From RUG11867 sp964553435 (GTDB lineage: Bacteria > Bacillota_I > Bacilli_A > RF39 > UBA660): a stretch of DNA of 22,739 nucleotides. Each line of letters begins with the position of its first letter. Position 1 is the first letter of the stretch. The stretch lies in assembly GCA_964553435.1 (NCBI GenBank), contig CAZKKM010000014.1, positions 1 through 22,739 of the forward strand, given 5' to 3'. The notes beneath the pieces were generated by a model, which saw only the letters and a list, made by a program, of their open reading frames with translations, had not been told where the DNA came from and did no database searches. Shown piece by piece: positions 7,689-15,976 of the stretch. Position numbers and translations under genes: made by a program.

Positions 7689-8222
7689 ATGAAAATCGAA
7701 TATATCAAAGTCGGATATTTGGAAACAAATTGTTATATTATAGAAAAGCAGGGAGATGTATTGGTAATCGATCCGGGAGATGAAATCGAAAAGATAATGA
7801 ATGCCATAGGTGAGCGAAATGTCATAGGTATCATAATAACCCACCATCATCCGGATCATGTCGGAGCCATGAGCGAATTGGCAAAAAGAATGGATGCCAA
7901 AGTGTACGACATACACAACATGAGGGAAGGTAAAATGAAAATTGGAGATTTTTCTTTCGAATGTATCTATGCACCAGGTCATAAAGAAGATGAAATAGCA
8001 ATTTACTTCGAGGAAGAGAAAGCACTTTTTGCGGGAGATTTTTTGTTTCGAGGAACGATTGGCCGATGCGATTTACCGGGAGGCTGTTTCGAAGACATGC
8101 TTGCGAGTATAGAGAATATTTTGAATTATCCGGATAATACATTCATCTATCCCGGACATGGCGAAGCAACAACCATGAGAGAAGAAAGAAGAAGTTTAGA
8201 AAGTTATCGAAAACACTTTTAA
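7689..8222 (+). CDS. Glyoxalase II-type metallo-beta-lactamase-fold hydrolase
   Basis: A 177-residue metallohydrolase of the hydroxyacylglutathione hydrolase-like (YqgX/YcbL) group. The metal site is complete: THHHPDH (51-57), APGH (His98), AGD (Asp117) and YPGHGE (His157). The fold opens with YLETNCYII and VIDPGD, standard for this group. These short forms hydrolyse thioesters such as S-lactoyl derivatives; the true substrate here is unknown. There is no signal peptide. The start has GGTGAAG upstream, and uvrA begins 45 bases after the stop, possibly partly by readthrough since no terminator is seen. Confidence 0.9.
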   Translation: MKIEYIKVGYLETNCYIIEKQGDVLVIDPGDEIEKIMNAIGERNVIGIIITHHHPDHVGAMSELAKRMDAKVYDIHNMREGKMKIGDFSFECIYAPGHKEDEIAIYFEEEKALFAGDFLFRGTIGRCDLPGGCFEDMLASIENILNYPDNTFIYPGHGEATTMREERRSLESYRKHF

Positions 8223-8235
8223 ATAAGATTTTTTG

Positions 8236-8244
8236 TGGTAAAAT
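8236..8244 (+). promoter_or_regulatory. Extended -10 promoter for uvrA
   Basis: TGG-TAAAAT (-10 at 8239-8244) between the metallohydrolase stop and uvrA. No clear -35. The predicted start is near 8251, about 17 nt before the GTG at 8268. Confidence 0.45.
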
Positions 8245-8267
8245 AATAAGGAAATTGGGTGATAACA

Positions 8268-11078
8268 GTGGATAAAATTATCGTCAAAGGTGCTCGCGAG
8301 AACAATCTTAAAAACATCGATATAGAAATACCAAAAAACAAGTTGGTCGTCATGACCGGTTTGTCGGGTTCCGGTAAGAGTAGTCTCGCTTTCGATACAA
8401 TTTATGCAGAAGGGCAACGACGTTACGTCGAGTCTTTGAGTGCATATGCGAGACAGTTCTTGGGCGGTTCCGAAAAACCAGATGTCGATTCTATCGAAGG
8501 TTTGAGTCCGAGCATCTCGATAGATCAGAAGACGACGAGCAAAAATCCTCGAAGTACAGTCGGAACTGTGACAGAAATATACGATTATTTGAGACTTTTG
8601 TTTGCGCGCATCGGTGTGCCTTATTGTCCGAATCACAACATTCCGATAAAAAGTCAAACTGTCGACGAGATCGTCGATAAAATTTTGGCTTTGGGTGAAG
8701 GAACTAAGATAGAAATCATGTCTCCTGTAGTGCGTGCGATGAAGGGAGCTCACAAAGAAGTTTTAGAAAATTTACGCAAAAGTGGGTTCTCAAGAGTGAG
8801 AGTGAACGGAGAGATTTACGATTTAAGCGAAGATATAAAACTCGAAAAAAACAAGAAAGATGTCATCGAAGTGATAGTCGACAGAATCATCGTCAAGGAG
8901 AAGGATAGAGCGAGAATTTCCGAAGCTATAGAGACATCGACAAAAATGGCCGAAGGAAGAGTCCTCGTCAATGTCGTCGGTGATAGAGAAATCTTGTTTA
9001 GCGAAAATTATGCTTGTCCTATATGCGATTTTTCTCTTCCGGAGTTGGAACCGACGATGTTCTCATTTAACAATCCGTTCGGTGCATGTGAAGACTGTAA
9101 AGGCTTGGGCATGAAACAGATGATAAATTTGAGTCTTCTCATACCAGAAAACAAATCCATATATCAAGGTGCGATAAAAGGGTTGAGTTTAGATTCGAAT
9201 ATAATGATGACTCAATTGGAAACTTGTGCGAAAGCATACGACATAGATTTGAATGCTCCAATAGCTGAACTGAGCCCTGAAAAGTTGAATATTATCTTGT
9301 ATGGAAGCCCCGATGTGCTGAGTTTCAAATATGTCGCCAAGAACGGAAATACCCGGGTGACGAAAGACCGTTTTGAAGGAATAGTTACCAATTTGGAAAG
9401 GCGTTACATAGAGACGAACAGTGCGTGGATCAGAGATTGGTTGGAGACGTACATGATGGATACGGAGTGTCCTACTTGTCATGGAGCACGACTCAAAGAT
9501 AACATACTTGCAGTCAAAGTCGGAGGGAAGAGTATATACGAAGTTTGCCTCATGAGTATAAAAAATTTGATTCCGTTTTTTGAAAAGTTGAAATTAAATA
9601 AAGAGGAGGCAAAAATAGCGGAGTTGCTCTTAAAAGAAATCTTGAACAGATTAAACTTTTTAAAAAATGTTGGTCTCGAGTATTTGACTCTCGCCAGAAC
9701 AGCCGCGACTTTGTCAGGAGGAGAGCTGCAAAGAATCAGATTAGCAACTCAAATAGGCAGCAGACTCACCGGTGTTCTATATGTTTTGGATGAACCGAGC
9801 ATCGGCCTTCATCAGAGAGATAACGACAAATTGATCAACTCGTTGTTGGAGATGCGCGATATCGGAAATACATTGATCGTCGTCGAACATGACGAAGATA
9901 CGATGCGTGCGGCCGACTATCTCATAGACATCGGTCCTGGTGCCGGGACTGAGGGAGGTACAGTGGTCGCGGCTGGTACACCTGAAGAGGTTATGAAAAA
10001 CAGGAACAGTCTGACAGGTCGTTATTTGGCAGGAATCGAAAGAATCGATGTGCCGGAGAAAAGACGAAAAGGAAATGGCAAGTTCCTGGAAATAAAAGGA
10101 GCTCAAGAGAACAATCTCAAAAATATAAATGTCAAAATACCTTTGGGAAAATTCGTCTGTGTGACAGGTGTATCAGGTTCTGGAAAGAGCAGTCTCGTCG
10201 ATGAGATCATATACAAGCTTTTAATGAGACATGTCTATAATTCTAAGGTCGAACCAGGAAAATTTAAATCTGTCAAGGGACTGGAGAATATCGACAAAGT
10301 CGTGCAGATAAGTCAGGATCCTATAGGCAGGACTCCGAGAAGTAATCCGGCAACATATGTCGGCTTGTTCGATGATATTCGCGATCTGTTTGCTGAAATG
10401 AAAGAATCGAAAATACGCGGATTTACAAAGAGCAGATTCTCTTTCAATGTAAAAGGCGGAAGATGCGAGGCCTGCTGGGGAGATGGAGTCAAGAAAATCG
10501 AGATGCATTTCTTGCCAGATGTCTATGTTCCTTGCGACGTTTGTGGTGGCAGACGTTACAATAGTGAAACTTTAGAAGTCAAATTTAAAGGTAAAAATAT
10601 TTATGAAGTTTTGGAGATGAGAGTATGCGAAGCTTACGAATTTTTTGAAAGTGTTCCGCGAATCAGAGCAAAACTTGGAATGTTGATGGAAGTCGGTCTA
10701 TCTTACATAAAGATAGGTCAAAGTGCTCCGACTCTATCAGGAGGAGAAGCTGGTCGTATTAAATTGGCGAAAGAATTACAGAAAAAGCCAACGGGGAAAA
10801 GTGTATTTATCTTAGATGAACCGACAACTGGATTGCATTCAGAAGATATAAAACGGCTTTTAAAAATATTGAATAGAATCGTCGATAATGGCGATACTGT
10901 TCTCGTAATAGAACACAATTTGGATGTCATAAAGGTCGCCGATCATATCATCGATTTGGGACCGGAAGGAGGAGACGGTGGAGGCGAAATAGTCGCGACT
11001 GGAACTCCAGAAGAAGTAGCAAAAAATGAAAATTCGTATACAGGCAAATATTTAAAAAAGGTTTTAGAAAAAAAATGA
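8268..11078 (+). CDS. uvrA: Excinuclease ABC subunit A (UvrA)
   Basis: About 936 residues, the usual UvrA length. It is the damage-recognition ATPase of nucleotide excision repair and works as a dimer with UvrB. Two ABC modules are seen: Walker A GLSGSGKS (31-38) and GVSGSGKS (about 634-641); signatures LSGGELQR (about 482) and LSGGEAGR (about 823); Walker B VLDEPSIGLH and ILDEPTTGLH. Zinc motifs are CPIC...CEDC (about 249-278) and CEAC...CDVC (about 732-760). The second signature has Gly where Gln is usual. GTG at 8268 begins MDKIIVKGARENN as in other UvrA proteins and has GGTGA six bases upstream; GTG at 8259 would add three residues. uvrB is not adjacent. TCGA words are very frequent here. 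Confidence 0.97.
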   Translation: MDKIIVKGARENNLKNIDIEIPKNKLVVMTGLSGSGKSSLAFDTIYAEGQRRYVESLSAYARQFLGGSEKPDVDSIEGLSPSISIDQKTTSKNPRSTVGTVTEIYDYLRLLFARIGVPYCPNHNIPIKSQTVDEIVDKILALGEGTKIEIMSPVVRAMKGAHKEVLENLRKSGFSRVRVNGEIYDLSEDIKLEKNKKDVIEVIVDRIIVKEKDRARISEAIETSTKMAEGRVLVNVVGDREILFSENYACPICDFSLPELEPTMFSFNNPFGACEDCKGLGMKQMINLSLLIPENKSIYQGAIKGLSLDSNIMMTQLETCAKAYDIDLNAPIAELSPEKLNIILYGSPDVLSFKYVAKNGNTRVTKDRFEGIVTNLERRYIETNSAWIRDWLETYMMDTECPTCHGARLKDNILAVKVGGKSIYEVCLMSIKNLIPFFEKLKLNKEEAKIAELLLKEILNRLNFLKNVGLEYLTLARTAATLSGGELQRIRLATQIGSRLTGVLYVLDEPSIGLHQRDNDKLINSLLEMRDIGNTLIVVEHDEDTMRAADYLIDIGPGAGTEGGTVVAAGTPEEVMKNRNSLTGRYLAGIERIDVPEKRRKGNGKFLEIKGAQENNLKNINVKIPLGKFVCVTGVSGSGKSSLVDEIIYKLLMRHVYNSKVEPGKFKSVKGLENIDKVVQISQDPIGRTPRSNPATYVGLFDDIRDLFAEMKESKIRGFTKSRFSFNVKGGRCEACWGDGVKKIEMHFLPDVYVPCDVCGGRRYNSETLEVKFKGKNIYEVLEMRVCEAYEFFESVPRIRAKLGMLMEVGLSYIKIGQSAPTLSGGEAGRIKLAKELQKKPTGKSVFILDEPTTGLHSEDIKRLLKILNRIVDNGDTVLVIEHNLDVIKVADHIIDLGPEGGDGGGEIVATGTPEEVAKNENSYTGKYLKKVLEKK

Positions 11079-11084
11079 TTTTTG

Positions 11085-11111
11085 GGAGGTGCTCAATTGG
11101 CACTTCTTTTT
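11085..11111 (+). terminator. Terminator after uvrA
   Basis: GGAGGTGC-(7-base loop)-GCACTTCT followed by T residues: eight pairs including two G-T, seven bases after the uvrA stop. Confidence 0.8.
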
Positions 11112-11142
11112 ATAATAAAATAAAGCCCAGGCGGATATCAAG

Positions 11143-11301
11143 ATGACTCGTCAAATTGGAGTTTTTAAGTATTTAGAAAATGGCAAAAGTGAAGGGCGCC
11201 AAATTGTATTTTTTGCTTTATTTACAGGCAATACCAAAGGTTTGACAAACAAAAAGAAACGTGATTTAATGTCTTTAGATGCAAAAATTTTAGAGGGATG
11301 A
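11143..11301 (+). CDS. Small protein of 52 residues, unknown, possibly a gene remnant
   Basis: The frame ATG 11143 to TGA 11301 reads MTRQIGVFKYLENGK and continues with SEGRQIVFFALFTGNTKG and a basic tail ending LDAKILEG. The frame is open slightly further back, to 11119, in sensible residues, which suggests an internal piece of a longer lost protein. The only ribosome-like sequence is GGCGGA, about seven bases upstream of the ATG. No family is recognised and no membrane segment is seen. It occupies the 300-base stretch between the uvrA terminator and lgt, and overlaps the lgt promoter region by none. Either a small gene or debris; debris is slightly favoured. Confidence 0.35.
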   Translation: MTRQIGVFKYLENGKSEGRQIVFFALFTGNTKGLTNKKKRDLMSLDAKILEG

Positions 11302-11337
11302 AAAAGCGATTAAATATGTCGAAAAGATGTACCTTAC

Positions 11338-11366
11338 TTTACTTTTTGCTAATTAAAATATATAAT
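11338..11366 (+). promoter_or_regulatory. Promoter of the lgt-trxB operon
   Basis: -35 TTTACT (11338-11343), 17 bases, and -10 TATAAT (11361-11366). The start would be near 11373, directly at GGTGAT and only 6-9 bases before the lgt ATG, an almost leaderless arrangement. Confidence 0.6.
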
Positions 11367-11378
11367 AAGGGCGGTGAT

Positions 11379-12182
11379 ATGATGGATCCTATAGCATTTA
11401 CATTGTTCGGTTTCGAGGTGCGATATTACTCTTTGTTTATTTTGTTGGCGGTGGCCATAGCCTATTTTATGATTGTCAGGGAAGCCAAGAGATTTTCTAT
11501 CTCGACCGATTTCATATTCAACATGTTTTTCTGGACATTGATATTTGGAATCATAGGGGCGAGACTGTACTATGTAGTTTTCAATTGGGAATATTTCGGT
11601 TCTCATATCGGAGAGATATGGCAAGTATGGCAAGGAGGATTGGCCATTCATGGGGGAATCTTGTTCGGTTTGATAACGATCAGTCTCTACTCTAAGAAGC
11701 ATGAGCTTCGAACGATAAAATTACTCGATATGATAGTCGTGCCCTTGTTGTTAGCGCAGGCTTTAGGCAGATGGGGAAATTTTTTCAACAGTGAAGCTTA
11801 CGGTGTGGCCACGACCGTCAATCATCTACACAATATGCATATTCCGGAATTCATAATTCGAGGAATGACCATCAACGGTATAACTTATACACCAACCTTC
11901 CTTTATGAATCGATAGGTTGTTTCTTGGGGTTCATCGCTTTGATGATCGTTCGCAGAATGAAGTATGTGAAGGTCGGTCAACTGAGCGGTCTATATTTGA
12001 TGTGGTATGGCATTCTCAGATTTTTTATCGAAGCTAGTCGAACCGATTCTCTCATATTTTTTGGATTTAAAATGGCTCAGATAGTTTCGATAATCATGTT
12101 CATAATCGGAGTGGTATTGTTTGTAATGGGGCTAAAGAAGAGCAAATATGAAGATTTATATGACGAAGCAAAAGTAAAATAG
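11379..12182 (+). CDS. lgt: Prolipoprotein diacylglyceryl transferase (Lgt)
   Basis: About 267 residues. This is the integral membrane enzyme that moves diacylglycerol from phosphatidylglycerol to the lipobox Cys of prelipoproteins. It has seven probable membrane segments and the Lgt signature WQGGLAIHGGILFGL followed by GRWGNFFNSEAYG, with the conserved Arg, Asn and Glu. The late motif reads TPTFLYES, where many homologues have His before Pro. A frame from 11298 would add 27 unusual residues; GGTGAT at 11373-11378 and the promoter at 11338-11366 place the start at ATG 11379 or the next codon, ATG 11382. trxB follows after 16 bases, so the two form an operon. Confidence 0.95.
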   Translation: MMDPIAFTLFGFEVRYYSLFILLAVAIAYFMIVREAKRFSISTDFIFNMFFWTLIFGIIGARLYYVVFNWEYFGSHIGEIWQVWQGGLAIHGGILFGLITISLYSKKHELRTIKLLDMIVVPLLLAQALGRWGNFFNSEAYGVATTVNHLHNMHIPEFIIRGMTINGITYTPTFLYESIGCFLGFIALMIVRRMKYVKVGQLSGLYLMWYGILRFFIEASRTDSLIFFGFKMAQIVSIIMFIIGVVLFVMGLKKSKYEDLYDEAKVK

Positions 12183-12198
12183 AAAAGAGGAAATTATC

Positions 12199-13098
12199 AT
12201 GACATACGACATCGCAATTATTGGAGCAGGGCCTGGAGGATTGAGTGCGGCAATATACGCAGCGAGAAGCGGATTAAAAACACTCGTTTTGGAAAGCAAG
12301 ATGCCTGGCGGTCTTTTGAATTTTACGAATGAAGTAAAGAATTATCCTGGTTTTAAGAGCATTACCGGACCAGAATTAGCTTGGAATATCTACGAGCACT
12401 TTAAAGAATATGAAGCCGATTATAAAAATGAAGAAGTCGTCGAACTCGTCGATGGTGAAATGAAGAAAGTCATCACCAACAAAGGAGAATATTTGGCAAA
12501 AGCGGTCATCATCGCTTCAGGTCGAAGCAGACGCAGTCTCAATCTTTCTCACGAGGATGAATTGAGAGGAAACGGTATCAGTTATTGTGCTTTGTGCGAT
12601 GGACATTTTTATAAAGATAAGGTTGTCGGAGTCGTCGGAGCAGGTGATTCGAGTTTAGAAGAAGCATTGTATTTGGCAAAGTTGGCTAAACGAGTAAATA
12701 TAATCGTCAGGGGAAAAGTCTTGGCCGGGGCCGACGAATTAGTTAAAAGAGTGAGAGATACTTCGAATATCGAAATCTTGTTCGAAAGCACTATCGGCGA
12801 ATTGCTCGAAGAAGATGGCAAATTGAAGGGTGTAAAATTGGAAAACGGAAGTGAACTAGAGATGGATGGTTTGTTCGTATACATTGGTTTTGATCCAATT
12901 TTATCTTTTAAAAACGATGCGAATATAGAAACAGAAAAAGGATATATTCTCGTCGACGAAAACTGCGAGACGAGTGCTTCTGGAATTTATGCTGTAGGAG
13001 ATATAGTGAAGAAAAACCTTTATCAAATCATTTCAGCAGAATGTGAAGGAGCCATCGCGGCGACAGCGATATCGAGAAAATTGACAAAGAAAAAATAG
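12199..13098 (+). CDS. trxB: Thioredoxin reductase (TrxB)
   Basis: A 299-residue FAD- and NADPH-dependent flavoprotein that reduces thioredoxin. Visible parts: FAD-binding GAGPGGLSAA (9-18), PGGLLNFTNEVKNYPGF (36-52), the redox-active CALC pair (Cys130, Cys133) in SYCALCDG, NADPH-binding GVVGAGDSSLEEALYL (144-159), and the C-terminal FAD motif YAVGDI. The GAGDSS and GRSRRSL spots differ a little from the usual GGGDSA and RRLG, but the catalytic Cys pair is intact. AGAGG lies eight bases before the ATG. It is the second gene of the lgt operon. A strong promoter for the next operon overlaps its last codons. Confidence 0.94.
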   Translation: MTYDIAIIGAGPGGLSAAIYAARSGLKTLVLESKMPGGLLNFTNEVKNYPGFKSITGPELAWNIYEHFKEYEADYKNEEVVELVDGEMKKVITNKGEYLAKAVIIASGRSRRSLNLSHEDELRGNGISYCALCDGHFYKDKVVGVVGAGDSSLEEALYLAKLAKRVNIIVRGKVLAGADELVKRVRDTSNIEILFESTIGELLEEDGKLKGVKLENGSELEMDGLFVYIGFDPILSFKNDANIETEKGYILVDENCETSASGIYAVGDIVKKNLYQIISAECEGAIAATAISRKLTKKK

Positions 13099-13109
13099 GA
13101 TGTTAAAAT
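13081..13109 (+). promoter_or_regulatory. Strong promoter of the mrnC-rlmB-sigH operon, overlapping the end of trxB
   Basis: A perfect -35 TTGACA (13081-13086), a 17-base spacer and TGT-TAAAAT (-10 at 13104-13109, TG-extended). The -35 lies inside the last codons of trxB. The predicted start is near 13116, about 22 nt before the mrnC ATG. Confidence 0.8.
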
Positions 13110-13137
13110 AGACGACATTTAAGTGAGAAGTGGGATT

Positions 13138-13488
13138 ATGAACAATTTAGTTTTAGCATATTTGGGCGATGCGGTGTACGAACTTTATGTGAGAGAATAT
13201 CTCATAAACGAAGGCATTTGTAAAGTCAAGGATTTACAAAAAGAGGCCGTCAAGTTTGTAAGTGCAGTTGCACAGGCCGAGATATTGGATAGATTGATTG
13301 GATGTGGATTTTTATCTTCTCAGGAAATCGACATAGTCAAACGCGGTCGCAATGCGCATAGTCATCAAAATAAAAAGACCGATATCGTCACATATAAGAA
13401 GTCTACCGGTTTCGAGGCATTAATCGGTCACTTATATATCTGTGATAGAAATAGATTGGAACAAGTCATGCAGGAGGTGTTAAGATGA
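13138..13488 (+). CDS. mrnC: Mini-ribonuclease 3 (MrnC)
   Basis: About 116 residues. MrnC is the RNase III-like enzyme lacking a double-stranded RNA-binding domain that matures 23S rRNA ends in Bacillota. The conserved opening LAYLGDAVYELYVREYL contains the catalytic Asp (residue 11), and KTDIVTYKKSTGFEALIGHLY near the end carries the second acidic site (the Glu of FEALIG). GTG at 13123 would add five residues, but ATG 13138 matches the family start. The ribosome site is weak (GTGGGA). The stop overlaps the rlmB start in ATGA. The same gene order, mrnC-rlmB, is known from Bacillus. Confidence 0.92.
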   Translation: MNNLVLAYLGDAVYELYVREYLINEGICKVKDLQKEAVKFVSAVAQAEILDRLIGCGFLSSQEIDIVKRGRNAHSHQNKKTDIVTYKKSTGFEALIGHLYICDRNRLEQVMQEVLR

Positions 13489-14168
13489 GGGTTTATGGGA
13501 AAAATGTCTTCAATGAGCTTAAGAACAATACTGCTCAAATTAGAAAAGTGTATCTCAGTTCTTCTTTCAAAGATAGAGAAATTATGAAATTTATTGTGGA
13601 TAACAAAATTCCTTATGTTTCTTTAGATAAAAAGGCTTTTGATAGAATGGCCGAGGGCAATACACAAGGCATCATATTGGAGGTCGACGATTTTAAGTAT
13701 AAAAATCTCAAGGATATAGATACATCAGCTAAAAAAATAGTCATTCTCGATCATCTCGAGGATCCACATAATTTTGGAGCAATAATAAGAACATGTGAAG
13801 CAGCCGGTGTCAAAACTATAATCATTCCAAAGGATCGAAGTGTTTCGGTCAATGCTACAGTTGTCAAAACGAGTACAGGTGCATTGCAATATGTAGATAT
13901 AGTAGAGGTGACAAATCTTCGAGTGGCTATCGATTATCTCAAAGATGAAGGGTATTTTATCTATGGAGCAGAAGCTGATGGGAAGATGTACGATGAAGTA
14001 GATTACAGTGAAAAAATGGTTTTAATAATCGGAAGTGAAGGTAATGGACTTTCGAGGATCGTTCGTGAGGCTTGCGATGAGATAGTAAGTATTCCTATGT
14101 ACGGACATGTAAACAGTTTAAATGCGAGTGTTTCTTTTGGGGTGTTAATATATGGGATCAAGAACTGA
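13485..14168 (+). CDS. rlmB: 23S rRNA (guanosine-2'-O-)-methyltransferase, TrmH/SpoU family (RlmB-like)
   Basis: A 227-residue SPOUT methyltransferase using S-adenosylmethionine. The N-terminal substrate-binding domain (1-75) opens with VYGKNVFNEL and contains EGNTQGI. SPOUT motifs follow: LDHLEDPHNFGAIIRTCEA (88-106; catalytic Arg102), IIGSEGNGLS (181-190) and IPMYGHVNSLNASVSFGVL (203-221), which together form the trefoil-knot cofactor site. AGGAGGTG seven bases before the ATG is strong. It overlaps mrnC by four bases and the sigma factor by 17. Whether it targets G2251 of 23S rRNA, as RlmB does, rests on family and synteny. Confidence 0.9.
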   Translation: MRVYGKNVFNELKNNTAQIRKVYLSSSFKDREIMKFIVDNKIPYVSLDKKAFDRMAEGNTQGIILEVDDFKYKNLKDIDTSAKKIVILDHLEDPHNFGAIIRTCEAAGVKTIIIPKDRSVSVNATVVKTSTGALQYVDIVEVTNLRVAIDYLKDEGYFIYGAEADGKMYDEVDYSEKMVLIIGSEGNGLSRIVREACDEIVSIPMYGHVNSLNASVSFGVLIYGIKN

Positions 14169-14757
14169 ATATCAGATAAACGACTCCGAGTTAGTCATGT
14201 ATGTTCGCGAGAATAACGAAGATGCAAAAGAAGAATTATTCAAACGTTATTTACCTTTGTTATATAAAGAAATAGGCCGATTTCGGAAAAGAGCACAAAA
14301 ATTTGGCATAGAAGAAGCCGATCTATCACAGGAAGCTATGTTGGCATTCAGTCACGCGATCAACAATTATAGTGATGAGGAAGATGTCAAGTTCATAACT
14401 TTTGCAACATTGTGTATAAGAAGAAGATTGGCCAATGTCATCGGAAAGTACGATACCGATAAGAGCAAAGTATTAAAGACGACTATCCCTTTGGATGCGC
14501 CTATAGATGAAGAAAATAATACACTTTTAGATCAAGTTGAAGATTTTCATTTGACGGATCCATTAAAAAAGATGATAAATACAGAATCGCTAAAGGAAGC
14601 AGTTAAGAGAATAGATGAATTAAGTGGAAATGAGTTACAGGCATTAAGTTACGATTTGGAGGGACTTTCTACTAGCGAAATAGCCGAGTTGATGGGAATG
14701 AATTCTAAACAAATATACAATTTAATACATAGAGCCCGCAACAAAGTGAAGCCATAG
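14152..14757 (+). CDS. sigH: Sigma-70 family factor, SigH-like by position
   Basis: A 201-residue RNA polymerase sigma factor. Region 2 (about 25-100) includes LSQEAMLAFSHAINNYSDEE and FITFATLCIRRRLANVIGKY (core binding and -10 recognition). Region 4 (about 155-200) carries LSGNELQALS and the helix-turn-helix STSEIAELMGMNSKQIYNLI. There is no region 1 or 3. The position directly after mrnC-rlmB matches sigH in Bacillus, where yacP/rae1 intervenes and is missing here. SigH controls sporulation entry and competence in Bacillus; a small non-sporulating genome would more likely use it for competence or stress. GGGGTG sits about eight bases before the ATG, inside rlmB. Confidence 0.85.
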   Translation: MGSRTEYQINDSELVMYVRENNEDAKEELFKRYLPLLYKEIGRFRKRAQKFGIEEADLSQEAMLAFSHAINNYSDEEDVKFITFATLCIRRRLANVIGKYDTDKSKVLKTTIPLDAPIDEENNTLLDQVEDFHLTDPLKKMINTESLKEAVKRIDELSGNELQALSYDLEGLSTSEIAELMGMNSKQIYNLIHRARNKVKP

Positions 14758-14790
14758 CACCATTTTTAAAATGGTGCTTAATCATTTTAT
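14756..14790 (+). terminator. Terminator after sigH
   Basis: AGCACCATTT pairs with AAATGGTGCT around a three-base loop: ten pairs, beginning inside the stop codon. The tail TAATCATTTT is only partly T-rich. Confidence 0.7.
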
Positions 14791-14819
14791 GAGTATATGA
14801 AATTTTTTTGCATCCTAGA

Positions 14820-14848
14820 TTTACATATATAATTTTTAATGATATAAT
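14820..14848 (+). promoter_or_regulatory. Promoter of ychF
   Basis: -35 TTTACA (14820-14825), 17 bases, and TGA-TATAAT (-10 at 14843-14848, TG-extended). The start is near 14855, with AAGGTGAT then about six bases to the ATG; leader about 19 nt. Confidence 0.75.
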
Positions 14849-14873
14849 ATTTTTGATAGAAAGGTGATTTTTT

Positions 14874-15974
14874 ATGTCATTAAAAGCTGGAATAGTGGGT
14901 TTACCCAATGTCGGTAAAAGTACACTTTTTAACGCAATTACTAAAAAACACATATTGGCAGCAAATTACCCGTTTGCTACCATCGAACCCAATGTCGGAG
15001 TAGTCGTGGTACCCGACGAGCGATTGACTCATCTCAAAGAGTTATACAATCCCAAGAGTTTAGTCGCAACTTCTTTTGAGTTTACTGACATTGCCGGTTT
15101 GGTAAAAGGCGCTTCTCATGGAGAGGGTCTCGGCAACAAATTTTTATCTCATATTCGTGAAGTCGATGCTATAGTGAATGTCGTGAGATGTTTTGAAAAC
15201 GGAGAAATAACTCATGTGGAGGGAGAAATAGATCCGATTAGAGATATCGAAATTATCAACACGGAGTTGATCTTAGCTGATTTAGAAATAATCGACAATA
15301 GAATTCAACGCATTGGAAAGAAAATGGATATGGCTAAGGACAAGAAAGAATTGTTGGAGATCAATGCTCTAAAACATTCGAAGGAAACTTTAGAAAATGG
15401 AATTCCTTTACGTCTCGGTAAATTGAATGATGAGGAATTAGAGGTTTTAAAATCTTTCAATTTGATAACACTCAAACCGGTCATCTATGTTGCGAATGTC
15501 AATGAAGATGATGCTGTAGTCGGGGATAATGAGTATACTAAAGCAGTAAAGGATTTTGCTGCGAGAGAGAATTCTGGTGTAATAGTCATGAGCTGTCAAA
15601 TAGAAAGTGAGTTGTCCGATTTAGATGACGAAGAGAAGAAGAATTTTCTTCAAGAATTGGGCATAACCAACAGTGGATTGGATAAGCTCATATATCAAAC
15701 TTACAGTTTGTTGGGATTGAGAACTTTTTTTACAGCCGGAGAGAAAGAAGTCAGAGCTTGGACTTTTAGGCATGGAATGAAAGCTCCTCAATGTGCAGGA
15801 ATAATCCACAGCGATTTTGAACGGGGGTTTATTCGCGCGGAGGTGATGAGTTACGATGACTTGTTACAATATGGTACGGAATTAAAGGTAAAAGAGGCTG
15901 GCAAAATGAGACTAGAAGGGAAGGAATATGAAATGCAGGATGGGGACATCTGCTATTTCAGATTTAATATTTAA
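14874..15974 (+). CDS. ychF: Redox-regulated ATPase/GTPase YchF (Obg family)
   Basis: A 366-residue cytoplasmic P-loop protein, the standard YchF length. YchF hydrolyses ATP, binds ribosomes and is linked to stress responses. The G domain shows GLPNVGKST (8-16), the FATIEPNVGVV switch I region and DIAGLVKGAS (G3). A helical insertion (about 130-200) follows. The C-terminal TGS domain begins near LGLRTFFTAGEKEVRAWT and ends GDICYFRFNI. The usual Asn-Lys-x-Glu of GTPases is replaced by YVANVNED, as expected for an ATP-preferring member. AAGGTGAT marks the start. Two bases separate it from the following XRE gene, so the two are probably co-transcribed. Confidence 0.97.
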   Translation: MSLKAGIVGLPNVGKSTLFNAITKKHILAANYPFATIEPNVGVVVVPDERLTHLKELYNPKSLVATSFEFTDIAGLVKGASHGEGLGNKFLSHIREVDAIVNVVRCFENGEITHVEGEIDPIRDIEIINTELILADLEIIDNRIQRIGKKMDMAKDKKELLEINALKHSKETLENGIPLRLGKLNDEELEVLKSFNLITLKPVIYVANVNEDDAVVGDNEYTKAVKDFAARENSGVIVMSCQIESELSDLDDEEKKNFLQELGITNSGLDKLIYQTYSLLGLRTFFTAGEKEVRAWTFRHGMKAPQCAGIIHSDFERGFIRAEVMSYDDLLQYGTELKVKEAGKMRLEGKEYEMQDGDICYFRFNI

Positions 15975-15976
15975 GT

